NCBI GenBank assembly: GCA_963828415.1
Contig: CAWHEI010000015.1
Location: 1 to 64,000, forward strand
Source: Sva-07 sp963828415
GTDB lineage: Bacteria; Actinomycetota; Acidimicrobiia; Acidimicrobiales; Ilumatobacteraceae
Length of the DNA: 64,000 nt
Direction: 5' to 3'
The translations under genes were made by a program, and so were the position numbers. The notes under the pieces are model-generated. The model was not told where the DNA came from. It did no database searches and saw nothing but the letters and a program-made list of their open reading frames with translations. Shown here piece after piece: positions 47,101 through 55,379 of this stretch (position 1 is the first letter of the stretch; each line of letters opens with the position of its first letter).

Positions 47101-47952
47101 GCGCGCGTCGCCGTCGGTCGATCCACCGACGAGCGCGAACGTGATCGTGCCGGTGGGAACCTCCATCTCGGCCGCTTCGCGCAGGCGCGCCGCGAACTCC
47201 GACGTGCTCCAGGGTCGACCGAGCGGGTCCCAGGTGAGCCCGCGACGAACGATTCGTTCGAGTCGCGCGAGATCGTGGTCGGCAAATGCGGTCGGCCAGG
47301 ACGTTCCGAGTTTCGGAGCGACACCGGTGAGCAGGAACACCGTGAGCGCGGCCAACGAGTAGACGTCGGCAGCGGGTGTCAATGCTTCGCCGGCGAGCAC
47401 CTCCGGAGCAGAGAATCCGGGCGTGCCGAGCCGTTCTCGATCGTCGCCGACCCGCATCGCTGCGCCGAAGTCGACGAGCACCACGCGACCATCCCCGGTG
47501 ACGACCACGTTCTCGGGTTTCACGTCGCCGTGCACGACCGGCGGCGCGTGGCCGTGCAGGTGGTCGAGTGTCTGCGCCAATTGATCGACGAGATCGAGCA
47601 CCGTCGCCAGCGCGAGGCCCGTGCCATCGCCCGCGGCCACCAGCGAGTGGAGGTCGTTGCCGTCGACGAAGTCGCTGATCATGTAGTACCGGTCGCCGTC
47701 GACGAGATCGCTGCGCACGGTCGGCAATCCCCGATGTGCGACCAGTCGCATCAGCAGGCCGGCCTCGCGGCGAAGTCGGTCGAGATCCGCGGCGTCGACG
47801 ACGCGTCGGGTCTTGAGCACGACGTCCAGACCCAAGTCGAGGTCGCGCGCCCGGTGCACTTCTGCTTCGCTGCCAGCGGCGAGGAGCTCGGCGAGTTGGA
47901 ATCGGCCGCCGACGAGCGCCGGCAGGTCACGAGCTGCGGTGTCCGGTTCCAT
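44200..47952 (-). CDS. Ser/Thr kinase - cyclase-like - STAND ATPase - TPR regulator
   Basis: 1250 aa from ATG 47952, overlapping the FHA gene stop (ATGA). Kinase domain about 16-260, with VVLKTRRV (ATP-Lys), HGDVKPENVVV (~137; HGD replaces HRD) and VDFGAAMRVG. A degenerate nucleotide-cyclase-like domain follows (about 275-420: GTITFALVGGSTDGDARA) without clear metal aspartates. The STAND/AAA-like ATPase has GEAGSGKT (~460) and a Walker B FVLDDVQWID (~542). The C-terminal ~500 residues are TPR-type helical pairs, as in MalT/LuxR-family regulators but without a terminal HTH. The HTH may be supplied by the coupled FHA-HTH partner. Confidence 0.85.
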   Translation of the reverse strand: MEPDTAARDLPALVGGRFQLAELLAAGSEAEVHRARDLDLGLDVVLKTRRVVDAADLDRLRREAGLLMRLVAHRGLPTVRSDLVDGDRYYMISDFVDGNDLHSLVAAGDGTGLALATVLDLVDQLAQTLDHLHGHAPPVVHGDVKPENVVVTGDGRVVLVDFGAAMRVGDDRERLGTPGFSAPEVLAGEALTPAADVYSLAALTVFLLTGVAPKLGTSWPTAFADHDLARLERIVRRGLTWDPLGRPWSTSEFAARLREAAEMEVPTGTITFALVGGSTDGDARAEVGRAVAVFEHAGGRQVSSVRLPTGQALFAFARAGDAAAAALDVAGGGVEIALHAGDLGGWHGTTVQQLANDTAGVLRHGATDSVVCSMPVRMLLGAASDLVFDSVADSCALVRRSASSGPEALAADHTSLGQRAVTWLAARRMTDMAGRVDELELVATAIERAGERGAAALVVALGEAGSGKTRFAAEIAGRRADDGDLVVVGRCTESGGAFEPFLDALGHDVFGFEAGQLERDEEGWIDRRRFFGRITSVLSDLARPVTFVLDDVQWIDGSSLALLEQLLDDLGDQLVVIAGCRPGTQAPVLDELTGRPGTTVVSMKPLGREDLSSLAESSGLHLRPDTIDGLHALSAGNPFFALQLLGHLADDPTHEIANGSLPVGIREWILQRVDRLGDRIRDALGPAAVVGRSFDVVLLADVLDVSPLEILEGLDAAAAAGLLVDGEHAGEFRFVHAIVQSTLEASLSATRRGLLHAAVARRLEEIGDDLDHVEAAMHHWFEADRLGDPLHAGDVAAEVATRATERLAHERAVSIIDRALEVLATAKATTERDRVEARLRLAHGRADFVASRNSDGIVQLYRAAALAEGANDPVTLAESALVASLNRRHGLDDPELLRLLERASLRCPVEPAVLRAMLHIRQSRLLPTTVRHEHRSAMARLGLVDLDLMDPVDRATVETEVARACWGPDDAPSRLDLATRLVDDATLQLVGGGPSRWTGVLIEALNLRWAARIQLGDVRGALEDANTAARVADQSGTTFLLSRVMMGQAMIHATLGDDEQAERLAHDAVAMSNRHNLVLGQMAVTYAVGRNRGQQAELAGLERQLGELVDANPMLVAPFALVHAESGRVDDARRMLGVLAEMAPWPRNWVWLATTTAALEAAVLIGEADMTRRYAAVLNRYSGHWAMATGELVCMGPVDRVLGLARGAVGELDGAEELLTSALEAATSQSAVPWTRLAETALASLVDSSS

Positions 47953-48611
47953 CACGGCGACTCTCTGATCGCCTGCAGGTCGGCCAAGCGAACCGCACCA
48001 CAGGTGAGCGCCTCGTTCGCAAGACGGACACGCCGGTCGGCGCCTTCTTCGACTCCGAACTTGAGATAGAGCCGACCGAGCTGCTGTTTGACCGCGCTCT
48101 CGGTGACGCACAACACGTCGGCGATCGTCGCCACCGCAGCCGGCGGCGTGAAGGCATCCCCGTCGAGCACCGGCGAACACAACGCCAACAGCACACGTCG
48201 TTCTCCCGCGGTGAGCTCCGGCCGTGGCCGCGCAACTTCGGTCAACGAACGGTCCATCGCAGAAGCGCCGAGCGAATGAAAAATCAGCGACGTCCGCTCG
48301 CCGAGGCGGAGCTCATCGCCAGTCGACAGCAGATGAACTGCGCCGGGCGCGAGTCGGGCGCCGTTGACGAACAGGCCGTTGACCGCCGCGGTGGCCTGGA
48401 CACACCAGCCCGCCGGTTTGCGTTGCAGCACGGCGTGCAAACGCGAGACACCAGCGTCGCCGAGTGTGGTCACGTGACCGGCGACGGGCGGATGTCCGAC
48501 GTCGCGTCCGATCGTGAGTTCGCGGTCGAGCTCGACGGTCAGAGGTGCCTGGCCCGGCTGGCTGAGGACCAACCATGCCCGTGGCCCACCTGGCCGGTCC
48601 TCGTCACTCAT
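47952..48611 (-). CDS. FHA domain protein with C-terminal helix-turn-helix
   Basis: 219 aa from ATG 48611. The FHA domain (about 10-105) has the phosphothreonine-binding set: LTIGRDVGHPP, GVSRLHAVLQRKP and VNGLFVNGARL. The C-terminal ~90 residues look like a winged or LuxR-like HTH: LTAGERRVLLALCSPVLDGD and VATIADVLCVTESAVKQQLG. A phosphopeptide reader joined to DNA binding suggests a transcription factor activated by a Ser/Thr kinase. The kinase-ATPase gene begins at its stop codon, making that kinase the natural partner. Confidence 0.83.
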   Translation of the reverse strand: MSDEDRPGGPRAWLVLSQPGQAPLTVELDRELTIGRDVGHPPVAGHVTTLGDAGVSRLHAVLQRKPAGWCVQATAAVNGLFVNGARLAPGAVHLLSTGDELRLGERTSLIFHSLGASAMDRSLTEVARPRPELTAGERRVLLALCSPVLDGDAFTPPAAVATIADVLCVTESAVKQQLGRLYLKFGVEEGADRRVRLANEALTCGAVRLADLQAIRESP

Positions 48612-48630
48612 CGCGCCAGTCTCCATCAGG

Positions 48631-50706
48631 TCATGGCCGATCGGCCATGTCCCCGCGGACAGATCTCGCTGTCGCCGCCTCACCGGCCGTGTGTTGCGCC
48701 GGTGACAGCCAGCGGGGCGACTCGACGTCGCCGACCATTTCGGCGATTGCCACGGCCTCCTCGGCGAACTGGTGAATCGGCGAGTCGGGGTCGCCTGATC
48801 GTTCGAAGCACGCTCGTGCCACCGCCGCGGCCCACATCTCCTCGCCATCGCTCGGCGAACGCGTGCTCAACCAGTTCGCCGCCTGCTCGCCGACCTCGGG
48901 GTGTCCGATCGAACTCCACTTGGCGCCGAGTGCGACGAGGATCCGGTAGGCGACCGTTGGGCGGTCGGACTCGATCGATGCGTCGAGGGCGGCGAGCACG
49001 TCGCCTTCGTCGGGGGCAAGCAACGACATCGGCAGCTCCTGTTCGACGCCGGGCTCGTCACCGAAGCGCTCGGCGACGGCGGCAAACCACTCGCCGTGGC
49101 GCGCGGTCACCGCGTCGACGTCCTCGGAGGCCAGCAGGCGTTCTCGGGCGAACGCTCGTACCGCCGCCGACACACCGGCGCGCCCCGAGGCGTCGTCGAA
49201 GCTCAGCAACTGCTGATCGAACAGCCGACGCAGCGCAACCGCCGCGGCGCGATCATCGAGGTCTCCCCCACGCACGACCGAGGTGGCGGCATCGATCTCG
49301 ATGTCGCCACGGAACACACCGAGCCGACGCAGCGCTGCCTGGGCGTCCACGTCGAGCAACTGGTACGTCCACTCGATCGACGAAGCGAGCGTTCTCGCCA
49401 CGTCGATCGGTCCGTCCGAATCGACCAACGCACCGAGACTCTCGATCAGATCCGAAATCGGCGTGGAACGCACCCGAGCTGCGGCGAGCTCGATCGCCAG
49501 TGGCGCCCCGTGCAGATCTCGACACAACTCGACGATGTCGGATGCATCGGCATCGTCGAACTGCCGACCGGACGTCGTCGCGGCCCGTTCGATGAACAAG
49601 CGGGTCGCATCGAACACTTCCAGCTCGTCGAGGCGCATCACCCCGTCGCCCGCGGGCATCGCCATCGGTGGCACCACCTGCACCACTTCTCCCGGCAGGT
49701 TGAGCGGCTCGATCCCCGTCGCGAGCACCTGGGTGTCCGGGCACTGGCCGAGCAGCCGGCTGATCACCGCGGCGGCGGCGTCGCTGGCGCCGCCGAGTCC
49801 GTCGACGACCACCAGCGAATGGGCGATCGATCCGAAGTGGTCGATCAGCCCCTCGACCGGGTCGACCGAGGGACGCGACAGCGAACACGAGTGCAGCATC
49901 CACGCCGCAACGGCATCGGTGTCATCGGCCGGGAGATCGGCGAGCGGGACCCACCAGACACCCCCCGGCTTCGAGTCGGCGGCTGCAGCCGCCGCGGCCA
50001 TGGCCAGGCGGGTCTTGCCGATGCCGACGTCGCCGACCAGCGTGATGAGGCGATTCGCGGCGAGCGCCTCACCGACGGCCACCAGCTCGACGCGCCGGCC
50101 GACGAACGAGCTGAAGTGAGCCGGAAGGTTTCCGGTGGCCGATGCTCCGGCGTTCAGCGGCGGGAACTCGACGGGCAGGCGCGAGTCGGTGACCTGCCAG
50201 ATCCGTTCGCGCCCGTGGAGACCCTTCAGCCCGTACTGGCCCAGGTCGAGCAGCCCGAGCGAGCCGTCGAGAGCGTCTCGGGTGGCCCGTGCGGTGTCGT
50301 CCGACACCAGGATCTGGCCGCCGTGCCCGCACGACCGGATGCGTGCGCAGCGGATGATCGTGAGCCCGACGTAGTTGTCTTCGTTGCGCAACGTGGCATC
50401 TCCGGTGTGCAGCGCGATGCGCACGGGGAGATCGGGGACGGCATCGCGAAGTGCGCCCTGCGCGTCGACCGCAGCCTTGACCGCGGCGACCGGATCGACG
50501 AAGACCGCCACCACGCTGTCGCCCTCGCCCTGCTCCTGGGGTCGGGCGCCGCCGTGGGAGGCGATGATCGAATCGAGGATCTCGTAATGCCTCGACACGC
50601 GGGCGGTCATGTCACCGGGTGAGGCCTGCCACGCCTGCGTCGAGCCCTCGATGTCGGTCAGCAGGAACGTGACCACGCCCGTCGGAAGGGGCTCCCCTGC
50701 GCTCAC
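48631..50706 (-). CDS. Nucleotide-cyclase-like domain with STAND/NB-ARC ATPase
   Basis: About 691 aa from GTG 50706. The class III cyclase homology domain (about 1-180) has GVVTFLLTDIEGSTQAWQ and EGDSVVAVF, so both metal aspartates are present. In the LTIIRCARIRS segment the Asn expected four residues before the catalytic Arg is Ile, which may lower or abolish cyclase activity. The ATPase part has GDVGIGKTRLAM (~223) and downstream winged-helix and helical regions of the AfsR/NB-ARC type. No DNA-binding domain is seen. A 19-base gap precedes the FHA gene. Confidence 0.82.
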   Translation of the reverse strand: MSAGEPLPTGVVTFLLTDIEGSTQAWQASPGDMTARVSRHYEILDSIIASHGGARPQEQGEGDSVVAVFVDPVAAVKAAVDAQGALRDAVPDLPVRIALHTGDATLRNEDNYVGLTIIRCARIRSCGHGGQILVSDDTARATRDALDGSLGLLDLGQYGLKGLHGRERIWQVTDSRLPVEFPPLNAGASATGNLPAHFSSFVGRRVELVAVGEALAANRLITLVGDVGIGKTRLAMAAAAAAADSKPGGVWWVPLADLPADDTDAVAAWMLHSCSLSRPSVDPVEGLIDHFGSIAHSLVVVDGLGGASDAAAAVISRLLGQCPDTQVLATGIEPLNLPGEVVQVVPPMAMPAGDGVMRLDELEVFDATRLFIERAATTSGRQFDDADASDIVELCRDLHGAPLAIELAAARVRSTPISDLIESLGALVDSDGPIDVARTLASSIEWTYQLLDVDAQAALRRLGVFRGDIEIDAATSVVRGGDLDDRAAAVALRRLFDQQLLSFDDASGRAGVSAAVRAFARERLLASEDVDAVTARHGEWFAAVAERFGDEPGVEQELPMSLLAPDEGDVLAALDASIESDRPTVAYRILVALGAKWSSIGHPEVGEQAANWLSTRSPSDGEEMWAAAVARACFERSGDPDSPIHQFAEEAVAIAEMVGDVESPRWLSPAQHTAGEAATARSVRGDMADRP

Positions 50707-50868
50707 CACCCGAACATCTTGACGCGAATGGTGAGGCAGCGCGGAGCCAAGTCCGAAAATCGGGCCCACCGCGCGAAGCGGCCTGCCTCGGACGTCATCC
50801 AACCGGCCCGAACCAGCTTGCGACAAACGTGAGAGCGCTGCCGTCGGCGGCAACCGATCGCGCGTCGA

Positions 50869-53800
50869 TCAGGAGATGCGGTCGAGCAACGTTGCCGACC
50901 AGGCCACGTAGCCGTCCGGTCCGTGCATGTCGCGGCCCTCGGCGAGGTCGGCCACCTCGGCGAGCATCGGCTTGGCGCGTTCCGTGTCTCCCCGGTCGAC
51001 GAGTGCCCGAGCCCACTCGTAGCGATAGTGGGCGCCATAGGGGATGGCCCGGGCTCGGTCGGCGAGGGCGATCGCGTCGCGGTAGTGGCCATCGGCGACC
51101 TCGTGGCGACCGAGGTGGTCGGCGAGGCACGCAAGCGCGACGTCGTTGGCATCGGAAATGCTCGTACCGGTGTAGTTCATGGTCCCGGCGAACGGAACGA
51201 GTGTTGCGTAGATGAACTCGCACGTCTCGGCGTCGAGGTCGGCGTACGGCGCGAGCCGGCCGAGACCGCACAGCGTTACGGGATACTCGAGATCGAGCGG
51301 GACTCGGGCACAGCGGTCGGTGCTCAACCATTCGACCTGCTCGCGCAGTTGGTCGTTCCGCCCAGCGAAGTAGCTGGCCCCGGCGAGTGCGATCCTCCAC
51401 ACCGGCAGGGTGGGTTGCGACTCGACGAGCCCTTCGAGCAGCGGGAGCAGCTCGACGCCACGTCCCTGCGCCCGCCGGACGTTGTAGATGACGCCGCCGT
51501 AGTTGCTGATGGCCCGGTCGCCCTGGGCATGTTGATTGCCGTACTCCAACGCTGCGAGCGCCTCGGACTCGGCGCGCTCGATCTCACCGACGTGCACGGC
51601 GAGCAACGCCGAGAAGTTCATCGACCGGAAGATCGCCGCCGACAGGCGAGTCTCGCGGGCCATGGTCGAGAGCCGGTCGAGATACTCGAGCGCGGCGTCG
51701 GTGTCACCGCTCGCCGCCGCGGCGGCACTGAGATTCTCGAGTGCGCTCATGTAGGCACCGGTTCCCGGTCGCGCGAGTGCCAGCGTCTCGCTCGAGTAGG
51801 TGGCGACCTCGTGCATGTTCGGCCGCGACGCGTCGAGGAATGCCCAGCTGCGAGCCAGGATCCGCGACATCGACACAGCGCTCCCCACCTCGCGTGCCAT
51901 GGCGAGGGCTTCGAGCCCGGCCCCGATGCGCACGTCTCGCTCGGGCGACCAATACATGCGGACAGCCAGCATTCCGAGAAGTCCCGCCCGCAGTTCGGAC
52001 GGCTCGATGTCGAGCGCGGCGATCGCCTCGGCGATGAGCTCCAGCAGTGCGTCCCCGGGCTCCACTGCGCCCGGCGGGTTGTCCTCGTCCATGGCCAGAA
52101 CTGCCCGAGCCACGCGCTCGGCGTCGCCAGCGCGTCGAGCGGTAGCAGCAGCTCGGAACCCGGCGTCCAGGAACCCTTCGTCACCGGCGGTGCGCAACAT
52201 GTCGGCCAACGCGATCTCGATGTCGGCCTGCACCGTGAGGTCAGGATCCTCGACGAGTTCGAGCACGGCGAGCGCTCGCTCGTAGGACCGGATCGCTGCC
52301 TCGAACGCGAGGTCGCCAGCAGCACGCTCCGCCGCCTTCACACACCACTCGAGCGCCACCATCGGATCGCCGGCCATCGCCCCTTCCGCGAAGTGATGGG
52401 CGAGTTGGTCGACGTACTGCTCCTCGGCGCCGTGACGCGCAGCGAGCGCTTCGCCCACCTTCCAGTGAAGGCGCACTCGGCGTGTCGTCGAAAGTTCGTC
52501 ATACAGCGTCGAGCGAACCAACGCGTGCGCGAACGCGTAGCGCCCGTAGCTTCCGGCGACCTCGCGGACCACCGATGCGCGTACCGCGTCGTCGAGGGCA
52601 TCGAAGAGATCATCACCCGACGGACCACCGGCGGCCTCGATCGTCGCGACGTCGAATTCCGGGCCGATCGCACACGCGATCGAGAGCGCCGCATTGACCG
52701 TCGACGACAACGCAGACAGGCGACGGCCGACCACTTCGCGGATGCCCTCGGGGATACCGACCTGGTCGAGCGTGTAGTCGCTGACCCACTGGCCGTCGCG
52801 CTGCACGATGTACCCGGACTCGGCGAGGTGGCGGATCATCTCACTGAGGAAGAACGGATTGCCCTCGGTCTCGCGGTGCACCGCCTTGGCCAGTTCGATA
52901 CCGGGTGTGTCGAGGTCGTGGCCGGCAGCGAGTTCCATGAAGGTGGTGATCTCGTCGAGGCCCAGCCCCACGAGGTCGACCCGTTCGACGCACGGTTCGC
53001 GTCGCAGGTCGGCCAGCACATCGGCCAGAGGATGTGACCGGTCGAGGTCGGTGTCGCGGTAGGTGCCGAGGATCAACAGCCGGATCGGCTCGCCCCGACG
53101 CAGGAGAAACCGCAACAGCAGCAGTGACGGCTTGTCTGCCCAGTGAATGTCGTCGAGCACGAGCACGACGGCATCGGTGCGCGCGATCACGGAGAACGCC
53201 TCGCCGACCGCCTCGAACAGCCGGTGACGTTCCGCATCAGGATCTCCGACCGGCTGGATCGTCAACCCCGGAATTCGTTTGGCGAGATCGGGCACGAGCA
53301 ACGAGAGATCCGCCGCGTACGGGCCGAGATCACTCCGCAACCGCTCGTCGGTGATCGACGCCACGAACAACCTCAACGCCTCGGCGAACGGCTGATAGGG
53401 AACCTCGAGCTCTTCGTCACAGCGCCCCCAGAGCACGACGCCACCGTCGTCGTGAGCGGTGCGCACGAACTCCGTCACCAGTCGGGTCTTGCCGACTCCC
53501 GGCTCACCGGAGATCAGCACCGCCCGGCACCGCTGCTCGATGGCGTCCTTCCACGCCATCCGAACAGCCTCGAGCTGCGCTGACCGACCGGCGAACGCGA
53601 ACGAGGGATTGGTGTCGACGAACCCTGGCAGGGGCACGCTTGCCGCATCGACATCCTCGGAGCGCCATTCGACCTCCGACACGCCGATCGGCGATGGCAG
53701 ACCCTTCAGCTCGCGCGGTCCGAGCGACGTGATCGCATGGTCGACCCGACTCCCGGCGAGTGCACCGACGAGGTCACTGATCAGGATCTGGTCCGAGGCT

Positions 53801-54177
53801 GCCGCCGAACACAACCGTGATGCCTCGACCACCGGCGTGCCGAACCAATCCTCGTCCTCGAACGTGGCGTCACCGGCGCTCACACCGATCCTGACGTGGA
53901 GGTCCTGGCCCGACGCCCGCCGATTGCGCCGATCGACCGCCCGCTGCATCTCGACCGCGCCGTGCAACGCGTCGGCGGCGCTCGCGTACGACGCCATCAC
54001 CGCGTCACCGATGGTCTTGACGAGTGTTCCGTTCGTGGCGGCGATCGCCTCGTTGAGGTCGTCGAAGTGCAGTCGGCGGAGCTCGTCGGCGGCCCGATCG
54101 CCGATCGCCGAGTTGATCTCCGTCGAGCCGACGACATCGGTGAACAGGATGGTCACCAGCCCCGATGCGCTCACAAC
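50869..54177 (-). CDS. Nucleotide-cyclase-like domain with AAA/STAND ATPase and TPR repeats
   Basis: About 1102 aa from GTG 54177; ATG 54222 would add 15 residues. The N-terminal cyclase homology domain has VTILFTDVVGSTEI and TIGDAVMASY (two metal Asp). The Asn before the Arg in GTPVVEASRLC is Val, as in many actinobacterial cyclase-ATPase fusions. The ATPase has GEPGVGKTRLVTEF (~221) and LVLDDIHWADKPSLLLLRFL (Walker B). The long C-terminus is TPR-like helical repeats. Separated from the next regulator by about 160 bases, so it may have its own promoter. Looks like a large ligand-triggered signalling ATPase; the input is unknown. Confidence 0.83.
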   Translation of the reverse strand, partial: VVSASGLVTILFTDVVGSTEINSAIGDRAADELRRLHFDDLNEAIAATNGTLVKTIGDAVMASYASAADALHGAVEMQRAVDRRNRRASGQDLHVRIGVSAGDATFEDEDWFGTPVVEASRLCSAAASDQILISDLVGALAGSRVDHAITSLGPRELKGLPSPIGVSEVEWRSEDVDAASVPLPGFVDTNPSFAFAGRSAQLEAVRMAWKDAIEQRCRAVLISGEPGVGKTRLVTEFVRTAHDDGGVVLWGRCDEELEVPYQPFAEALRLFVASITDERLRSDLGPYAADLSLLVPDLAKRIPGLTIQPVGDPDAERHRLFEAVGEAFSVIARTDAVVLVLDDIHWADKPSLLLLRFLLRRGEPIRLLILGTYRDTDLDRSHPLADVLADLRREPCVERVDLVGLGLDEITTFMELAAGHDLDTPGIELAKAVHRETEGNPFFLSEMIRHLAESGYIVQRDGQWVSDYTLDQVGIPEGIREVVGRRLSALSSTVNAALSIACAIGPEFDVATIEAAGGPSGDDLFDALDDAVRASVVREVAGSYGRYAFAHALVRSTLYDELSTTRRVRLHWKVGEALAARHGAEEQYVDQLAHHFAEGAMAGDPMVALEWCVKAAERAAGDLAFEAAIRSYERALAVLELVEDPDLTVQADIEIALADMLRTAGDEGFLDAGFRAAATARRAGDAERVARAVLAMDEDNPPGAVEPGDALLELIAEAIAALDIEPSELRAGLLGMLAVRMYWSPERDVRIGAGLEALAMAREVGSAVSMSRILARSWAFLDASRPNMHEVATYSSETLALARPGTGAYMSALENLSAAAAASGDTDAALEYLDRLSTMARETRLSAAIFRSMNFSALLAVHVGEIERAESEALAALEYGNQHAQGDRAISNYGGVIYNVRRAQGRGVELLPLLEGLVESQPTLPVWRIALAGASYFAGRNDQLREQVEWLSTDRCARVPLDLEYPVTLCGLGRLAPYADLDAETCEFIYATLVPFAGTMNYTGTSISDANDVALACLADHLGRHEVADGHYRDAIALADRARAIPYGAHYRYEWARALVDRGDTERAKPMLAEVADLAEGRDMHGPDGYVAWSATLLDRIS

Positions 54178-54303
54178 CCGCTCCCCCGTCTCGAATCCGG
54201 ACTGCAGCGTAGAGCACCGCACGCATCCGAGCGAGCGAAGGAGCGGTACTCGGCACCCTGGAGCTCCGAGGAGAACCGGGCCGGCAGACCACGGACAACC
54301 GCG

Positions 54304-55197
54304 TCAATCTCCGACGGTCTGGGCCGAGCGGATCGATCCGGATTCGTCGGCGAAGCAGGGTCCGTAGATCGGAAAGCCGTCGCGTGCGAAGCCGATCACC
54401 GGTGATTCGGCAATCCCGTTGCACTCGATTTCGTACAGCGCGTGGGGCGTCGAGTGGTAGTGGTACAGCCCCGAAGGCTGCGCGTGGGCGGAGTAGGCGT
54501 CGAGTCGGAACGCGTTGTCCGGCGAACCCACGTTGTAGCGCCACGGATGGTCGAGCATGTTCCCTCCGCAGCCGATTGCCTCGCGACCGATCGGGTCGGG
54601 GCCCTCGTCGAAGCACGCTGCCGGGTAGGCCTCCCAGATCACCCCGTTGAGCATCACTGCGTGAGCGGAGAAACCCAGGTCGGTCGGCTCGGAATTCACG
54701 ACGGGATCAACGGTGATGACGAAGGTTCCGGCAACCGCTGCGGTCTCGTTTGCGAAATCGGCTCCGATGCTGATGTCGTGGTTCGGGATCTGGTTCGACA
54801 CGAGCGAGCACATGCCATCCGCTGCGGTGATCGTCAAGGCGCCGAGGAAGTCGTTGCCGTTGCTGACGTCGGTCACCATCGACGAGTACTCGCCGGCGCG
54901 GGTCGAGCAGTCGGCGTCGGTCGATGTCAGTGTGGCTCCGGTGATGTCGACAACCGCGGGGTCGAGCGTCGTCGGTGTCGACGGGTCCGTGGTGGCCGGT
55001 GGCTCCGTGGACGCTGGCGGTTGCGGATCCCGGTCGACGGTGTCGCTGGCGATGGCGCCGTCGCTGTCGTCAGTTGCTGCGGCGGGGAGAGGGGCACTGG
55101 CATCAGTGTCCGAGTCAGCACCCGAGCCGCAACCCGCAAGGAGGACGGCGATCAGCGCGACGAGCGAGCGGCGACTGATGCGCGGCGTTGATGGCAT
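54304..55197 (-). CDS. YHYH-domain lipoprotein
   Basis: About 297 aa from ATG 55197. The N-terminus is a lipoprotein signal (SLVALIAVLLAGCGSG) with lipobox LAGC, followed by a low-complexity Ser/Thr/Pro linker. The C-terminal ~190 residues match the YHYH family: the namesake GLYHYHSTPHALYE, and SPVIGFARDGFPIYGPC near the end. Function of the family is unknown; a metal site formed by the His residues is plausible. Divergent or neighbouring genes do not clarify the role. Confidence 0.85.
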   Translation of the reverse strand: MPSTPRISRRSLVALIAVLLAGCGSGADSDTDASAPLPAAATDDSDGAIASDTVDRDPQPPASTEPPATTDPSTPTTLDPAVVDITGATLTSTDADCSTRAGEYSSMVTDVSNGNDFLGALTITAADGMCSLVSNQIPNHDISIGADFANETAAVAGTFVITVDPVVNSEPTDLGFSAHAVMLNGVIWEAYPAACFDEGPDPIGREAIGCGGNMLDHPWRYNVGSPDNAFRLDAYSAHAQPSGLYHYHSTPHALYEIECNGIAESPVIGFARDGFPIYGPCFADESGSIRSAQTVGD

Positions 55198-55275
55198 GCG
55201 TCGACTGAACCACGGCTGAGTAGAGGCTCCGTGTGGGCACTCCGTGGGCACGGATCAGGTTTGCTGGTCCGTCAC

Positions 55276-55351
55276 TGGAGCCGGGTGCGAGGATCGAACT
55301 CGCCACCTCATGATTACAAATCAAGTGCTCTACCAACTGAGCTAACCCGGC
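55276..55351 (-). tRNA. tRNA-Thr (anticodon TGT)
   Basis: Minus strand folds as GCCGGGT acceptor, D-stem GCTC/GAGC, anticodon loop TTTGTAA (anticodon TGT), T-loop TTCGATC, and ends with an encoded CCA. TGT decodes ACA-type threonine codons. Confidence 0.95.
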
Positions 55352-55379
55352 GTGGCCGCTCAGGTTATCCAGGCAGCGG

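Noticed and set aside
48415..48455. GTTTGCGTTGC ... GCAAACG resembling the 52-bp repeat
   Set aside because: It lies inside the FHA coding sequence, lacks the GAAGTGCAACGC arm and is read through by a conserved domain; chance similarity.
36661..54177. Recently acquired genomic island or prophage
   Set aside because: No integrase, transposase, tRNA junction or composition shift is visible; same-strand order alone does not show transfer.
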